Shown in pieces: positions 25,583 through 35,718 of a DNA stretch of 64,000 nucleotides (positions are counted from its first letter, which is position 1; each line of letters begins with the position of its first letter). The notes beneath the pieces were generated by a model. That model ran no database searches and was not told where the DNA came from. It saw only the letters and a program-made list of their open reading frames with translations. The DNA comes from Mesorhizobium jarvisii (GTDB taxonomy: Bacteria; Pseudomonadota; Alphaproteobacteria; Rhizobiales; Rhizobiaceae), in assembly GCF_003601985.1 (NCBI RefSeq), contig NZ_QZXA01000001.1, positions 620,001-684,000 on the forward strand. Reading direction: 5' to 3'. The translations under genes and the position numbers were made by a program.

Positions 25583-26565
25583 TGACTGATGCAACCGAGC
25601 GAACCGTCACCTCCCGCTGGCTCAACCGTGACCGCGTATCGGTGCTGCTGATCGGGCTGGGCTGCGTCGCTCTGCTGTTGGGCGGCTCCCTCTTGTATCC
25701 CGGCTTCCTGAAACCTGGCTACATCCTACAACAGCTTCAGATCGCCGCCTTTCTTGGCATCATCGCCACCGGTGCCATGCTGGTGATCCTGCTCGGCGAG
25801 ATCGACCTTTCGGTACCGTGGACCATTACCGGCACGGCGATCGTCGTCATCTCGGCCTCCGGCAGCTCCAATCCCCTGGTCGCCAGCCTGGCAATTCCCC
25901 TGGGCCTATGCCTTGGCATTGCAGTCGGGCTCTTGAACGCCATCGGTGTTGCTGTCTTTCGCGTGCCTGCGATGGTCTGGACGCTGGCCGTCAACGCCAT
26001 GCTGCTTGGCGCTGCGGTTTTCTACACGGGCAACAGCCGTCCCAACGGTGAGGTCCCCTGGCTGGCGACGCAGGCGGCGACCGGCCGGACCTTCGGCATC
26101 CCCAATGCTTTTCTCGTTTGGCTGGTGGTCGCCGCGATCACCGTCTGGGTTCTCAAACGGACCGTTTATGGAAACTATCTCTACGCACTGGGCAATTCGC
26201 GACGTGCCGTGTTTCTTGCCGGGGCTCGGGTTCGTCTGGTGATGGTGGCGACTTTCGTCCTTGCCGGGGTGTTTTCCAGTTTCGGCGCCATCCTCCTGCT
26301 GGGCTACACCAATCAGGCCTATCAGGGCATGGGGGACCCCTATCTCATGCCGGTAATCTCGGCCGTGGTGATTGGGGGGACCTCGATTCAGGGCGGCCGA
26401 GGGAACTATATCGGCACATTCGCCGGCGCGATCTTCATCACGCTTCTGTCGTCGATCCTGTCGGTTATGCAAATGCCCCCTGCAGCGCGCGAGATGATCT
26501 TCGGCGCGATCATCCTGGTCATGCTGCTGGTCCACGGTCTCACCAACAAGAAGGAAGGCGTCTGA
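25582..26565 (+). CDS. CUT2 sugar ABC transporter permease (second of the pair)
   Basis: 327-residue permease with the modified signature LLGEIDLSVPWTITGTAIVV, where the usual SVGS reads SVPW. About nine membrane segments and GGTSIQGGRGNYIGTFAG follow. The start ATG shares its A with the preceding TGA (TGATG), a strong sign of translational coupling. It ends the third transporter. The 120-base gap to the lactonase gene holds no recognisable signal. Confidence 0.91.
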   Translation: MTDATERTVTSRWLNRDRVSVLLIGLGCVALLLGGSLLYPGFLKPGYILQQLQIAAFLGIIATGAMLVILLGEIDLSVPWTITGTAIVVISASGSSNPLVASLAIPLGLCLGIAVGLLNAIGVAVFRVPAMVWTLAVNAMLLGAAVFYTGNSRPNGEVPWLATQAATGRTFGIPNAFLVWLVVAAITVWVLKRTVYGNYLYALGNSRRAVFLAGARVRLVMVATFVLAGVFSSFGAILLLGYTNQAYQGMGDPYLMPVISAVVIGGTSIQGGRGNYIGTFAGAIFITLLSSILSVMQMPPAAREMIFGAIILVMLLVHGLTNKKEGV

Positions 26566-26688
26566 AAGCCAATGGCGGTCAGCGATGCGCAGCATTCTCG
26601 CGACATTGAAATGTTCCATCAGGCCGAGTGCAAGCCCAAACGGCCGGTCGGCTGGCAAGGCAAACCCTAGCAAGCAAGGCCTGTCAAA

Positions 26689-27597
<909 letters not shown>

Positions 27598-27599
27598 GC

Positions 27600-28001
27600 A
27601 AGGAAGATTCCATCCGCGCGGCGCCTGATCTCGTCAAGCAGCATGACCATCGGGCCCATCGCCACCTAAGGGATGGTGGACGTGTCATTACGATCGGCAG
27701 AAATGTCGCGATCCGTGCCGGTTCCGCTGGCGTCAGCGCCTACCAGATGAGCAAGGGTGCGGTCGCGGCTCTGGTTAAGGGCGTCGCGCATGATCTCGCG
27801 TCGCGCCGCGTTACGGTCAACAACATCCAGCCCGGCGCGATCGGGACGGACATGATCCACGGGGCGGCTGCAGGTGGCACCATCCTCAAGCGCACCGGCA
27901 CGCCCGAAGAAGTCGCCGGGCTCATCTCATACCTCGCCCGCGATGAAGCGGCCTTTGTAACCGGCACCGGCATCACGATGGACGGCAGTTACGTCCTTTG
28001 A
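27600..28001 (+). pseudogene. Short-chain dehydrogenase/reductase, C-terminal remnant
   Basis: The frame reads HLRDGGRVITIGRNVAIRAG, then GVSAYQMSKGAVAALVKGVA and VTVNNIQPGAIGTDM, and ends FVTGTGITMDGSYVL. It therefore contains the second half of a classical SDR with the Tyr-X-X-X-Lys motif (YQMSK). The N-terminal Rossmann half (TGxxxGIG, NNAG) and a start with a ribosome-binding site are missing. It begins directly after the lactonase stop. An intact gene would fit as the sugar-to-lactone dehydrogenase of this operon, so its loss may have disabled one step or been replaced elsewhere. An internal ATG (27747) could make only 84 residues. Confidence 0.75.
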
Positions 28002-28457
28002 ACACTCGGGGCCGTGCTGGCGCGGTAGTTCCGAAACGCGTCAGCAGGGCTTCGATCAGATTACAAGAGCGCTGCATGGTCACTGTCACGCTAATCTTGC
28101 CGAGTGTGCCCAGCACGACGTAAATTTCGCGTTCTTCAGGTCCGTCACCTTCTTCTCACGTGTTGAGACGGAATTCTGATCCCTCTGGCCACGCAGGCTG
28201 AGCGACGTTTTTCGCGTTGGCTTGGCTGGTTTGCCGGTTGAAGAAAATGCCCGGCGAGCAGCATCTGGCCCACGTGTCCTACCAGCGCGGGTGCGGCCAG
28301 GATTGTCCCGCGTATGTGGTTAGGCCTGGTGAATCGCTCCGGGCTGTTGCCGCTGGGTTACAGCCTACAACGGGAGGCGGTAGTAGGAGTATCCAGCGCT
28401 AGGTTCCTGGCTCTCTCTGGCGGGGGCATCTGGGAAACGGCGTAGTACGAGGAAATT
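28002..28457. other. Gene-poor stretch before the terminator; possible small RNA
   Basis: No convincing protein gene was found. The best frame (28217-28402, 61 codons, Cys- and Arg-containing) has no clear ribosome-binding site or recognisable domain. The stretch ends in a strong plus-strand terminator 456 bases after the last frame, farther than expected for operon termination. A separate non-coding transcript ending at 28485 is therefore possible. I could not match it to a known RNA family by eye. Confidence 0.3.
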
Positions 28458-28485
28458 GCCCGTCGACTTCGGTCGGCGGGCTTTT
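28458..28485 (+). terminator. Intrinsic (rho-independent) terminator
   Basis: GCCCGTCGAC-TTCG-GTCGGCGGGC is a 10-base-pair stem (one T-G pair) closed by a stable TTCG tetraloop and followed at once by TTTT. On the minus strand no U-run follows, so it works for plus-strand transcripts. It separates the plus-strand island from the convergent minus-strand operon. Confidence 0.8.
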
Positions 28486-28616
28486 CATGTTCGATCAGTA
28501 GTGAAAATGAGCCGGAGCGTCTTCGTAGCATCAGGGTGATATGGCCAGAAAACTGACGCTTGTGTCTCGTATCACACCGGGTAGTCTCGGCGACACGTAG
28601 GCCAGACCGGCGAGGA

Positions 28617-29384
28617 TCAGTGGTAGTAGATGCCGCCGTCGACGTTGAGCGACTGGCCGGTGACGAAGGCCGACAGATCCGAGGCGAAGAACAGCACCGG
28701 CCCGACGACATCTTCCGGTGCGCCGAGGCGCTTCAGCGCCGCGACATCTTCCCAATGGCGGATCGCCGCCTCGCTGCCGAGGTTGTTCTTGCCCATCTCG
28801 GTCAGGATGATGCCGGGGCAGATGGCATTGACGGTGACTCCGTCCATGCCGACTTCCTGCGCCAGCACGCGGGTGAGCGTGATCACCACCGATTTGGTCG
28901 CCGCGTAATGACCTTGCGTCGGCACACCCTGGCGGCCGGCGATCGATGCGATGTTGATCACCCTGCCCGATCTCCTGGCGCGCATATGCGGCAGCACGGC
29001 CTGGCACATCATCAGCACGCCCTTGGCATTGATGTCGAAATGCGCGTCCCAGCTGGTCTCGTCGAGGTCCTGGAGCAGGCTGGGCTTCAGGATGCCGGCA
29101 TTGTTGACCAGCACGTCGATGCGGCCTGCCGCCGCAAGCAGCGCTTGCGCCATCGCCTCGATCTCGCGCTTCTTGCTGACATCCATCGTATAGACATAGG
29201 CCTTGCGGCCGGCGGCCTCGACCTCGGCCTTGGTCACGGCAAGCTCAGCCGCCTGCGACGGCAGGTCGGTGACGGCGACGTCGAAGCCCGCTTCAGCCAG
29301 CCCTTTCGCGAGAGCCCTGCCGATGCCCCGGCTGGCGCCGGTGACGAGAGCCGTCTTGCCCTTGGCTTCAGGAAGAATGGTCAT
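28617..29384 (-). CDS. Short-chain dehydrogenase/reductase (SDR)
   Basis: 255-residue NAD(P)-dependent oxidoreductase of the classical SDR type. The cofactor motif TGASRGIG is at 15-22, NNAG is in VLVNNAGIL, the active Ser is in INIASIAGRQG, and Tyr/Lys are in HYAATK. The C-terminus LNVDGGIYYH is typical. It is the last gene of the fourth transport operon, its ATG overlapping the kinase stop by four bases. It probably interconverts a hydroxyl and a keto group of the transported sugar or polyol. The exact substrate is not visible. Confidence 0.9.
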   Translation of the reverse strand: MTILPEAKGKTALVTGASRGIGRALAKGLAEAGFDVAVTDLPSQAAELAVTKAEVEAAGRKAYVYTMDVSKKREIEAMAQALLAAAGRIDVLVNNAGILKPSLLQDLDETSWDAHFDINAKGVLMMCQAVLPHMRARRSGRVINIASIAGRQGVPTQGHYAATKSVVITLTRVLAQEVGMDGVTVNAICPGIILTEMGKNNLGSEAAIRHWEDVAALKRLGAPEDVVGPVLFFASDLSAFVTGQSLNVDGGIYYH

Positions 29385-30346
29385 GCTGCTTGCACCTTTG
29401 ATGTCTTGACCGGCAGCGAGTTCATCGCCGAGACCGTGTCGTCGAATGAAACGAGTTTGCCGTCGGAGCCGAGGCCCATGGCCACCTTGGCGGCGACGGC
29501 GGTTGCGAAGCGCGCCGACTGTCTGAGGTCCCAGCCCTTGATGATGCCGACGATGATCCCAGCGGTGAAGGAGTCACCGCAGCCCGTGGTGTCGAAAACC
29601 TCGACGTCGAAGGCCGGCAGGTGGAAATCCTCACCATGCTGCGGCGAGACATGCACGCCGTCAGCGCCGAGCGTGATGATGCAGTTCTTCACGCCCCTTG
29701 CCTTGAAGAAGGCGGCAACGCGGGCCGGGTCGCGGTCATGCGCCATCTCGCCGGCCTCGTCGATGCTGGGCACGAAATAGTCGATGTAAGGCAGGCACGG
29801 CTCGACCAGCTTCCACGTCTCCGGCGTCGCCTGGATGAGATCGAAAGTGGTGATGCGGCCGAGTTCCTTGGCCCGCTTCAGAAGCTTGACCGTCGGCTCG
29901 CCATCAAAGCGCTTCAGCAGGCCTGTACCGCCGACATGGACGATGGTGGCGTCAAGCGCGGCATCGAGATCGGCATCGGCGACCTCGAACAAGGTCGCGG
30001 TGCCCGGCACATGCAAGGCGGGTCGCTCGCCGTTCGGCCGCACCGGCAGTATGGTGGAAGAGGTCTGAACGCGGCCGTCGCGCCGGACAAGGCTCGTCTC
30101 CAACCCGTACTTCCCGAGCTTGGCGAGGAACCAGTCGCCCATGTCGTCGGTGCCAAGCGTCGTGACGGCGCGTGTCTTCATCCCGAGGATGGCGCAGTCC
30201 ATGCCGGTGGCCCCGGCGGTGCCGGCGACCGTCATGCGGATCTCTTCGATGAAGTCGGCACGCCCACCTTCGGGGATGCGCGACACCGGCCGGCCGAGAA
30301 TGTCGAGGACGTAGAAGCCGATCGAGCTGACGTCGAATTGTGGCAT
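29381..30346 (-). CDS. PfkB-family carbohydrate kinase
   Basis: 321-residue ribokinase-fold sugar kinase. The C-terminal PfkB signature is DTTGCGDSFTAGI, with the catalytic base Asp and an anion-hole GCGD. The N-terminal part opens FDVSSIGFYVLDILGRPV and has GTAGATGMDCAILG near residue 45. Start ATG 30346; the 107 upstream codons of the frame belong to the permease in another register. In an operon with a FucA-like aldolase it should phosphorylate the imported ketose or polyol-derived ketose before cleavage to dihydroxyacetone phosphate and an aldehyde. Confidence 0.9.
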   Translation of the reverse strand: MPQFDVSSIGFYVLDILGRPVSRIPEGGRADFIEEIRMTVAGTAGATGMDCAILGMKTRAVTTLGTDDMGDWFLAKLGKYGLETSLVRRDGRVQTSSTILPVRPNGERPALHVPGTATLFEVADADLDAALDATIVHVGGTGLLKRFDGEPTVKLLKRAKELGRITTFDLIQATPETWKLVEPCLPYIDYFVPSIDEAGEMAHDRDPARVAAFFKARGVKNCIITLGADGVHVSPQHGEDFHLPAFDVEVFDTTGCGDSFTAGIIVGIIKGWDLRQSARFATAVAAKVAMGLGSDGKLVSFDDTVSAMNSLPVKTSKVQAA

Positions 30347-30366
30347 GGGAGACGACCCTTTCGAAC

Positions 30367-31350
30367 TCAATGCGAGGCGCGGCGCAGGCCGAAGCTTGCG
30401 GCCAGCACCAGGAAGACGAGCACGCCGATGCCGACCTGCTGCCAGTAAAAATTCCAGCCGACCAGCAGCAGCCCGTTCTTGACGATGGCAAGCAGCAGCA
30501 CGCCGAGCAGCGTGCCGATCACCGAGGGCTTGCGCTCGCGGCTGAGCGTCGTGCCGATGAAGGTGGCGCCGATGGCGTCGAGCAGGAAGGCGTTGCCGGA
30601 CAGCGGCACGTAGGACTTCACCGTCGCCGACAGCAGGATGCCGGTCACGCCGGCAAGCAGCGCGCACAGCACATGAACCATGGAAAGCTCGCGCGGCACA
30701 CGAATGCCGGAATACCAGGCCACACCGGGCTGCGCGCCCATCGCCTGCACATAGCGGCCGAAGACCGAACGGTGTAGGAGAACATGGACCGCAACGGCCA
30801 CGACGACAAGCACGATCACCGGCGTCGGCACGCCGAACAAATCGGTGCGGGCAATGGCGTTGAACTGGTCAGCGGCATAGCCGCTTGTGAGATAGATCGG
30901 CTGGCCGCCGCTTGTGGCAAGCTGCTGCGTGCTCTGACCGATGAACAGCACGCCGAGCGTTGCAAGGAACGGGCTGATGTTCAGCCTGGTGATGAGGATG
31001 GCGTTGAGGATGCCGACGATCAGCGCCGCGCCCAATCCGCCGCCGACGCCGACCACGCCGCCATAGCCGGTGGCAAGCAGCATCACGAAGACCATGCTGG
31101 CCATGTCTACGGAGACGCCGACGGAGAGATCGATGCCACCCGACGAGATGACGATGGTCAGCCCCAGCGCCACGATCGCCAGCATGACGACATTGTTGAC
31201 CAGCACGTTGAAGAGGTTCGCCGGCGTCAAGAAGGTCGGGCTCGCCACGGCGAAGAAGATGACGATCGCCGCGAAGGCAATAAGCACGCTGTATTTGGCG
31301 AGGAAGGCGCGCAGGTTCATCTTGGAGCTGTCATTGGCCGAGACGCTCAT
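30367..31350 (-). CDS. CUT2 sugar ABC transporter permease
   Basis: 327-residue RbsC-type permease with about nine membrane segments. Its signature is VISSGGIDLSVGVSVDMASMV. The usual GGTxxxGG loop is changed to IGTTLSRERKPSVIGTLLG, a variation shared with the partner permease. Start ATG 31350 overlaps the upstream permease stop (ATGA). It probably forms a heterodimeric channel with the permease at 31347. Confidence 0.92.
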   Translation of the reverse strand: MSVSANDSSKMNLRAFLAKYSVLIAFAAIVIFFAVASPTFLTPANLFNVLVNNVVMLAIVALGLTIVISSGGIDLSVGVSVDMASMVFVMLLATGYGGVVGVGGGLGAALIVGILNAILITRLNISPFLATLGVLFIGQSTQQLATSGGQPIYLTSGYAADQFNAIARTDLFGVPTPVIVLVVVAVAVHVLLHRSVFGRYVQAMGAQPGVAWYSGIRVPRELSMVHVLCALLAGVTGILLSATVKSYVPLSGNAFLLDAIGATFIGTTLSRERKPSVIGTLLGVLLLAIVKNGLLLVGWNFYWQQVGIGVLVFLVLAASFGLRRASH

Positions 31351-32378
31351 CGTGAACCCTCCGAACCGCGGGCAAAGGATGTGATGGCGACCACCAGCAG
31401 GATCAGCGCACCCTGCACGCCATTGACCCAGTAACTGGAGACGTTGAGCAGCTGGAAGCCATTGGCGAGCAAGCCGATGAACAGCACGCTGAGCAGCGTG
31501 CCGCCCATGGTCGGCACGAAGCGGCGGGAAAAGACGGTGCCCAACAGTGCCGCCGCCAGCACCGACAGAAGCAGTTCGCCGGAACCGGGCGTGCTGGCTG
31601 ACAGGCGCGAGACGGTGAGCACACTTGCCACCGCCGCGCAGAAGCCGCTCAGCACGTAGGTGAAGGAGACATAGAAGGGCACGCTGAGACCGGCCGCGCG
31701 CGCTGCTTCGGGATGGCCGCCGACCGCGTAGAGCCGCAGCCCAAACGCCGTGCCATGGATGATGGCGATGATGATCGCCGAGAACACGATCAACGCCCAG
31801 GCGAGTGCTGAGATGCCGAGGAAGCTGCCTGAGACCAGAAAGCCGAGCAGCGGGGAGGATGCGCCGACAACCGTGTTCTGGGTGAGCGTAAGTTCCATGC
31901 CGGCCGCGACGTTGAGCACGGCAAGCGTCGCCAGCAGCGGCAGGATGCCAAGACCGACAACGGCAAGGGCGTTCAGCGCGCCAACCGCCATGCCGACGGC
32001 GATGGCCGCGAGCACGGACAGGAAGTCGCCATAGCCCATCGACAACAGCGTCGCGTAGACAGCCGCGCATAGCCCCATATTGGCGGCGATCGACAGGTCT
32101 ATGCCGCCTTCGGTGACATCGGAGCCGCCGCCAATGATGACGGACGTCATGCCATAGGCGAGCACGCCCAGGATCGCCGACTGCTCGACGACGTTGATGA
32201 GGTTGAAGGTCGAGGTGAAGCCCGGCGCGAAGACGACGAAATAGGCCATGATCGCGGCGAAGGCGGCAATCGCGCCGAGCCGCACGACGAGGGTGGCGAA
32301 GCGCCGGCCGGCACTTTTGCCGGTGGTGCGGGTTTCATCGGACGCGCCGGCCTCAGTGTGGAGAGTTGTCGCGCTCAT
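31347..32378 (-). CDS. CUT2 sugar ABC transporter permease
   Basis: 343-residue permease with a long cytosolic N-terminus. The signature region is expanded: IIGGGSDVTEGGIDLSIAAN has six extra residues (SDVTEG) before GGIDLS. The C-terminal loop LGTVFSRRFVPTMGGTLLS differs from the canonical GGTxLxGG. ATG 32378 overlaps the ATPase stop by four bases. The paired, divergent permeases and this insertion suggest a substrate unlike ribose. Confidence 0.91.
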   Translation of the reverse strand: MSATTLHTEAGASDETRTTGKSAGRRFATLVVRLGAIAAFAAIMAYFVVFAPGFTSTFNLINVVEQSAILGVLAYGMTSVIIGGGSDVTEGGIDLSIAANMGLCAAVYATLLSMGYGDFLSVLAAIAVGMAVGALNALAVVGLGILPLLATLAVLNVAAGMELTLTQNTVVGASSPLLGFLVSGSFLGISALAWALIVFSAIIIAIIHGTAFGLRLYAVGGHPEAARAAGLSVPFYVSFTYVLSGFCAAVASVLTVSRLSASTPGSGELLLSVLAAALLGTVFSRRFVPTMGGTLLSVLFIGLLANGFQLLNVSSYWVNGVQGALILLVVAITSFARGSEGSR

Positions 32379-33901
32379 GCCGCCATTCCATCAGCGTTCG
32401 AGCGGGCGCCTGAAGAGGCCGCGAGCAACGAGTCGCTGTTCATCGACGGGCCGGAGAAGGTGCCGGCAAGCCGGCCGCGATAAACAACCAGCACCCTGTC
32501 GCAGACGCCGACCAGTTCGAGCAGGTCGGACGACAGAAGCAGGATCGCCGCGCCCTCGCCCGACAGCCGGTTCAACAGATTGTAGATCTCGACCTTGGCG
32601 CCGACATCGACGGCCACCGTCGGCTCGTCCAGAACATAGACACGCGACTGGCAGCTCAGCCACTTGGCGATCGCCACCTTTTGCTGGTTGCCGCCGGAGA
32701 GTTCGCGCACCAGCGCGTCGCGATGCGGCGTCTTGATCGACAATTCCTTGATCAGTCCGTCGACCGCCTGGTTCTCGCTGTTGAGGATGACCAGCCCGCT
32801 CTTCGAATAGCGGCGCAGGCTGGCCAGCGAAATATTCTCGCGTACCGACAGGCCAAGCGCCACGCCATGCGCGCGGCGATCCTCCGGCAGCATGGCGATG
32901 CCGTCGCGTACCGCCTTGACCGGCGTCGACAGCGCGAGTTGCTTGCCCTCGACCGTGATCGAGCCGCCGTCGGCGGTCTTGAGGCCGAACAGGCATTGTA
33001 CGATCTCCTTGGCACCGGATCCGAGCAGGCCGGTGAGGCCGACGATCTCGCCGGCGCGAACATTGAAGCCGATGTTTTCGAAACCGCCGCCGAGGCGCAG
33101 ATTGGCGACTTCGAGCACCGGCGCGCCCAACGTGACAGAACGCTTGGGAAACATCTCGCCGACATCGCGGGCGATCATCATCGAGATGATCGCATCGATC
33201 GATGTCTCGCGCGGGTCGACTGTGCCTACATCGGTGCCGTTGCGCATCACCGTGACACGGTCGCAGAGCTTTTCGATCTCCTGCATGTAGTGGGAAATGA
33301 AGACCACGGCGATACCGTCGTCGCGCAGCCGGCGCAGCACGTCGAACAGGCTGTCGACCTCGCGCTTGACCAAGGCCGCCGTCGGCTCGTCGAGCACCAG
33401 CACCGAGGCTTTTTGCGCCAGCGCCCGGGTGATCTGCACGACTTTCTGCTGTGCCGTGGTCAGGTCCTTGACCAGGGTTCCCGCCGGCAATTCCATGCCG
33501 AAGAACCGCTTCAACAGATCGGCCGCCTTGCGCTCCATGGCGCGGCGGCTGACGAACGGCCCGAAGCCGATTTCGTGGCCGAGGAACACCGCCTCGCCGA
33601 CCGTCGCGGTCGGCACCAGCAGCCTGTCCTGATGGATGAAATGCACGCCGAGCTTTTCGACCGATGCCGGCGACAGCGAGGTCACGGTCTCGCCATTGAT
33701 GACGATGGTGCCGCTGTCCGGCTTGATGATGCCGGCCAGCACCTTGATGATCGTCGACTTGCCGGCGCCGTTCTGGCCGACAAGGCCGAGGATCGAGCCG
33801 CGCGCAATCTGAAGGTTCGCGTTCTCCAGCGCACGCACCGGGCCGAACCGCTTCGATATGTCCGTCATCGATACAGCAATTTCACGCTTTGCTGTCTGCA
33901 T
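32375..33901 (-). CDS. CUT2 sugar ABC transporter ATP-binding protein (RbsA-like)
   Basis: 508-residue double ATPase. NBD1 has Walker A GQNGAGKST, FIHQDRLLVPTATVGEA (Q-loop region), the degenerate signature LTTAQQKVVQITRAL and Walker B LVLDEPTAALV, then ISHYM. NBD2 has the non-canonical P-loop GLLGSGAKEIV, MLPEDRRAHGVA, LSGGNQQKVAIAKWL and an intact Walker B VYVLDEPTVAVD. Start ATG 33901 (MQTAKREIAVSMTDISKRFG). It is followed by two overlapping permeases. Confidence 0.93.
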   Translation of the reverse strand: MQTAKREIAVSMTDISKRFGPVRALENANLQIARGSILGLVGQNGAGKSTIIKVLAGIIKPDSGTIVINGETVTSLSPASVEKLGVHFIHQDRLLVPTATVGEAVFLGHEIGFGPFVSRRAMERKAADLLKRFFGMELPAGTLVKDLTTAQQKVVQITRALAQKASVLVLDEPTAALVKREVDSLFDVLRRLRDDGIAVVFISHYMQEIEKLCDRVTVMRNGTDVGTVDPRETSIDAIISMMIARDVGEMFPKRSVTLGAPVLEVANLRLGGGFENIGFNVRAGEIVGLTGLLGSGAKEIVQCLFGLKTADGGSITVEGKQLALSTPVKAVRDGIAMLPEDRRAHGVALGLSVRENISLASLRRYSKSGLVILNSENQAVDGLIKELSIKTPHRDALVRELSGGNQQKVAIAKWLSCQSRVYVLDEPTVAVDVGAKVEIYNLLNRLSGEGAAILLLSSDLLELVGVCDRVLVVYRGRLAGTFSGPSMNSDSLLAASSGARSNADGMAA

Positions 33902-33924
33902 GGCCGTCAATCCTGGTTGATGAT

Positions 33925-33956
33925 GGCGGGCAGCCACAAAGGCTTGGCTGCCCGCC
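33925..33956 (-). promoter_or_regulatory. Intercistronic hairpin between binding-protein and ATPase genes (system 4)
   Basis: GGCGGGCAGCCA and TGGCTGCCCGCC form a perfect 12-base-pair stem with an 8-base loop, between the binding-protein stop (33969) and the ATPase start (33901). No U-run follows on the minus strand. Confidence 0.6.
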
Positions 33957-33968
33957 GTTACGCTCAGC

Positions 33969-34970
33969 CTATTTAACGCCTGCCTTCTCGGCCGCGTCGA
34001 GGAAGGGTTTTCCCTTTTCGGCGGCATTTTCCTTGTTGATCAGCACCGCGGGCACGAAGGTGAAGGGCGCCACCTTCTGGCCGGCAAGATATCTGGCGGC
34101 ATTGTCAACCGAAGTCTTGCCGATTTCATAGGGCTGCTGCGCTGCCACGGCACCGGCGGACGACTTCGAATCCATCACCATCTTGATGACTTCCGGGCTG
34201 CCGTCGATGCCGTAGGTCTTGACCTCGTTGCGGCCGGCCGCCTCGACCGCCTGCGTGGCGCCGATCTGCGGCACGTCCCAGCAGGCCCACACTGCGCCGA
34301 TCGAACCCTTCTCGGGCGACTTGGTCAGCATGTCGGTGACGTTGGAATAGGCGCTCTGCACGGTGTTCGGGATGACGTCGCGTAGTTCCGGTTCGACGAT
34401 CTTCACGTCGGGAAACGAGGTCAGCACATATTTCAGCTGGTCGTAGCGGATCTTGCAGACCGGCACGCTGTAGAAGCCGTTGAAGACCAGCACATTGCCC
34501 TTGCCGCCCATGTCGGCGACCATCTGCAGCGCGATTTCGGCGCCGATATTGTAGTTGTTGGAGGTGGTGTTGTTGATGGCGTGCGGTGTCGCGGTGTCGA
34601 CGGTGAACAGCGGGATGCCGGCATCGCGGATCTTCTGCAGCCACGGGTTCAGCACTTCGAGATTGCCGAGCTGCTCGATGATGGCGTCTGGCTTCTGCGC
34701 GATCAACGTCTGCAACTGCGCGATCTGCTGCTGGTCCTTGCGGCCGGCGTCGAGCGCGATGACTTCGCCGCCCAGCTCCTTCACCCGGTCCTGGATGCCG
34801 CGGAAGGCCATCAGGTCCCAATAGTGATCGGTGCCGATAGCGGAGACGCCGATACGCTTGCCCTTCAGCGACAGTTCCTCGGCACTCGCGCTCGATATGG
34901 CAGCCAGGCTGCAAGCCGCCGCCAACCCCAAAGCGAGCGCCTTGACGAGGCCTTTCATGGATCCGGTCAT
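33969..34970 (-). CDS. CUT2 sugar ABC transporter substrate-binding protein
   Basis: 333-residue periplasmic receptor. The signal peptide is MKGLVKALALGLAAACSLAA with cleavage near ASA-EE. The type I fold begins KRIGVSAIGTDHYWDLMAFR and has IAQKPDAIIEQLGN and GAVWACWDVPQIGATQA. Two internal cysteines (VPVCKIRYD and WACWD) are present. Start ATG 34970 follows GGAGG at 7 bases. It lies third in the operon, after the SDR and aldolase genes, which is unusual since binding-protein genes are mostly first. Confidence 0.92.
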   Translation of the reverse strand: MTGSMKGLVKALALGLAAACSLAAISSASAEELSLKGKRIGVSAIGTDHYWDLMAFRGIQDRVKELGGEVIALDAGRKDQQQIAQLQTLIAQKPDAIIEQLGNLEVLNPWLQKIRDAGIPLFTVDTATPHAINNTTSNNYNIGAEIALQMVADMGGKGNVLVFNGFYSVPVCKIRYDQLKYVLTSFPDVKIVEPELRDVIPNTVQSAYSNVTDMLTKSPEKGSIGAVWACWDVPQIGATQAVEAAGRNEVKTYGIDGSPEVIKMVMDSKSSAGAVAAQQPYEIGKTSVDNAARYLAGQKVAPFTFVPAVLINKENAAEKGKPFLDAAEKAGVK

Positions 34971-35032
34971 TTCATTCCTCCCTTGTTGATCGCTCCGGGC
35001 CTTCCCGGAGGATTCTGCCAGATGACTGCGGC

Positions 35033-35692
35033 TCAGGCAGCAGCCTCCTTGTCGCGCAGGCCATAGCTGGCCATGCGCTTGATGACGTTTTCGATCTCTT
35101 CCTCGGACAGGATCGGCGGCTCGCCGATCTGCAGGGCGCCGTGATACTGGCGCGCCAGCGTTTCCACCTCGACCGCCAGCCACATCGCCTGGCTGAGGCT
35201 GGAACCGACCGCGATCATGCCGTGCTGTGCGAGCAGGCAGGCCTTGCGGTCGCGCAGCGCCTCTACCGCATGCGCCGAGAGCTCCGCCGTGCCGAAGGTG
35301 GCGTAAGGAGCGCAGCGAATGTCACTGCCGCCGGCAACCGCCACCATGTAATGGATCGCCGGTATCTTCCTGCCCATGATGGCGATGGTCGTGCAGTAGG
35401 TCGGATGCGCGTGGACGACCGCGTTGACCTCGGGCCGCGCCTTCATGATGTCGAGATGGAAACGCCACTCGCTTGACGGCGGCAGGCGCCCGTCGACCTC
35501 GCCGTCCCAGGCCATGAAGACGATGTCCTCGGGCACCAACGTCTCGTAAGGCGTGCTGGTCGGCGAGATCAGCATGCCTTCGCCATGGCGCCTGCTGACA
35601 TTGCCTGACGTGCCCTGGTTGATGCCCAGCGCGTTCATCTCCAGGCAGGCGTCGATGATTGCCTGGCGTGCCTCTAGGTCCGAAACGGTCAT
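35033..35692 (-). CDS. Class II (zinc) aldolase, L-fuculose-phosphate aldolase-like
   Basis: 219-residue zinc aldolase/epimerase of the AraD/FucA family. The zinc ligands are His94 and His96 in VVHAHPTYC and His157 in LLAQHGMI. The catalytic Glu75 is in PPSSEWRFH. The phosphate site is GINQGTSGNVSRR and SPTSTPYE. The spacing is the same as E. coli FucA (Glu73, His92, His94, His155) shifted by two, so it should be active. The reaction is expected to be a ketose 1-phosphate splitting to dihydroxyacetone phosphate and an aldehyde. It is co-transcribed with a PfkB kinase that would supply the phosphate ester. Confidence 0.9.
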   Translation of the reverse strand: MTVSDLEARQAIIDACLEMNALGINQGTSGNVSRRHGEGMLISPTSTPYETLVPEDIVFMAWDGEVDGRLPPSSEWRFHLDIMKARPEVNAVVHAHPTYCTTIAIMGRKIPAIHYMVAVAGGSDIRCAPYATFGTAELSAHAVEALRDRKACLLAQHGMIAVGSSLSQAMWLAVEVETLARQYHGALQIGEPPILSEEEIENVIKRMASYGLRDKEAAA

Positions 35693-35718
35693 GCGATATT
35701 CCAATCCTTGCTCGGCCC

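Noticed and set aside
28217..28402. 61-codon plus-strand frame in the gene-poor stretch
   Set aside because: No ribosome-binding site, no recognisable domain and no partner gene, so it is not supported as a gene.
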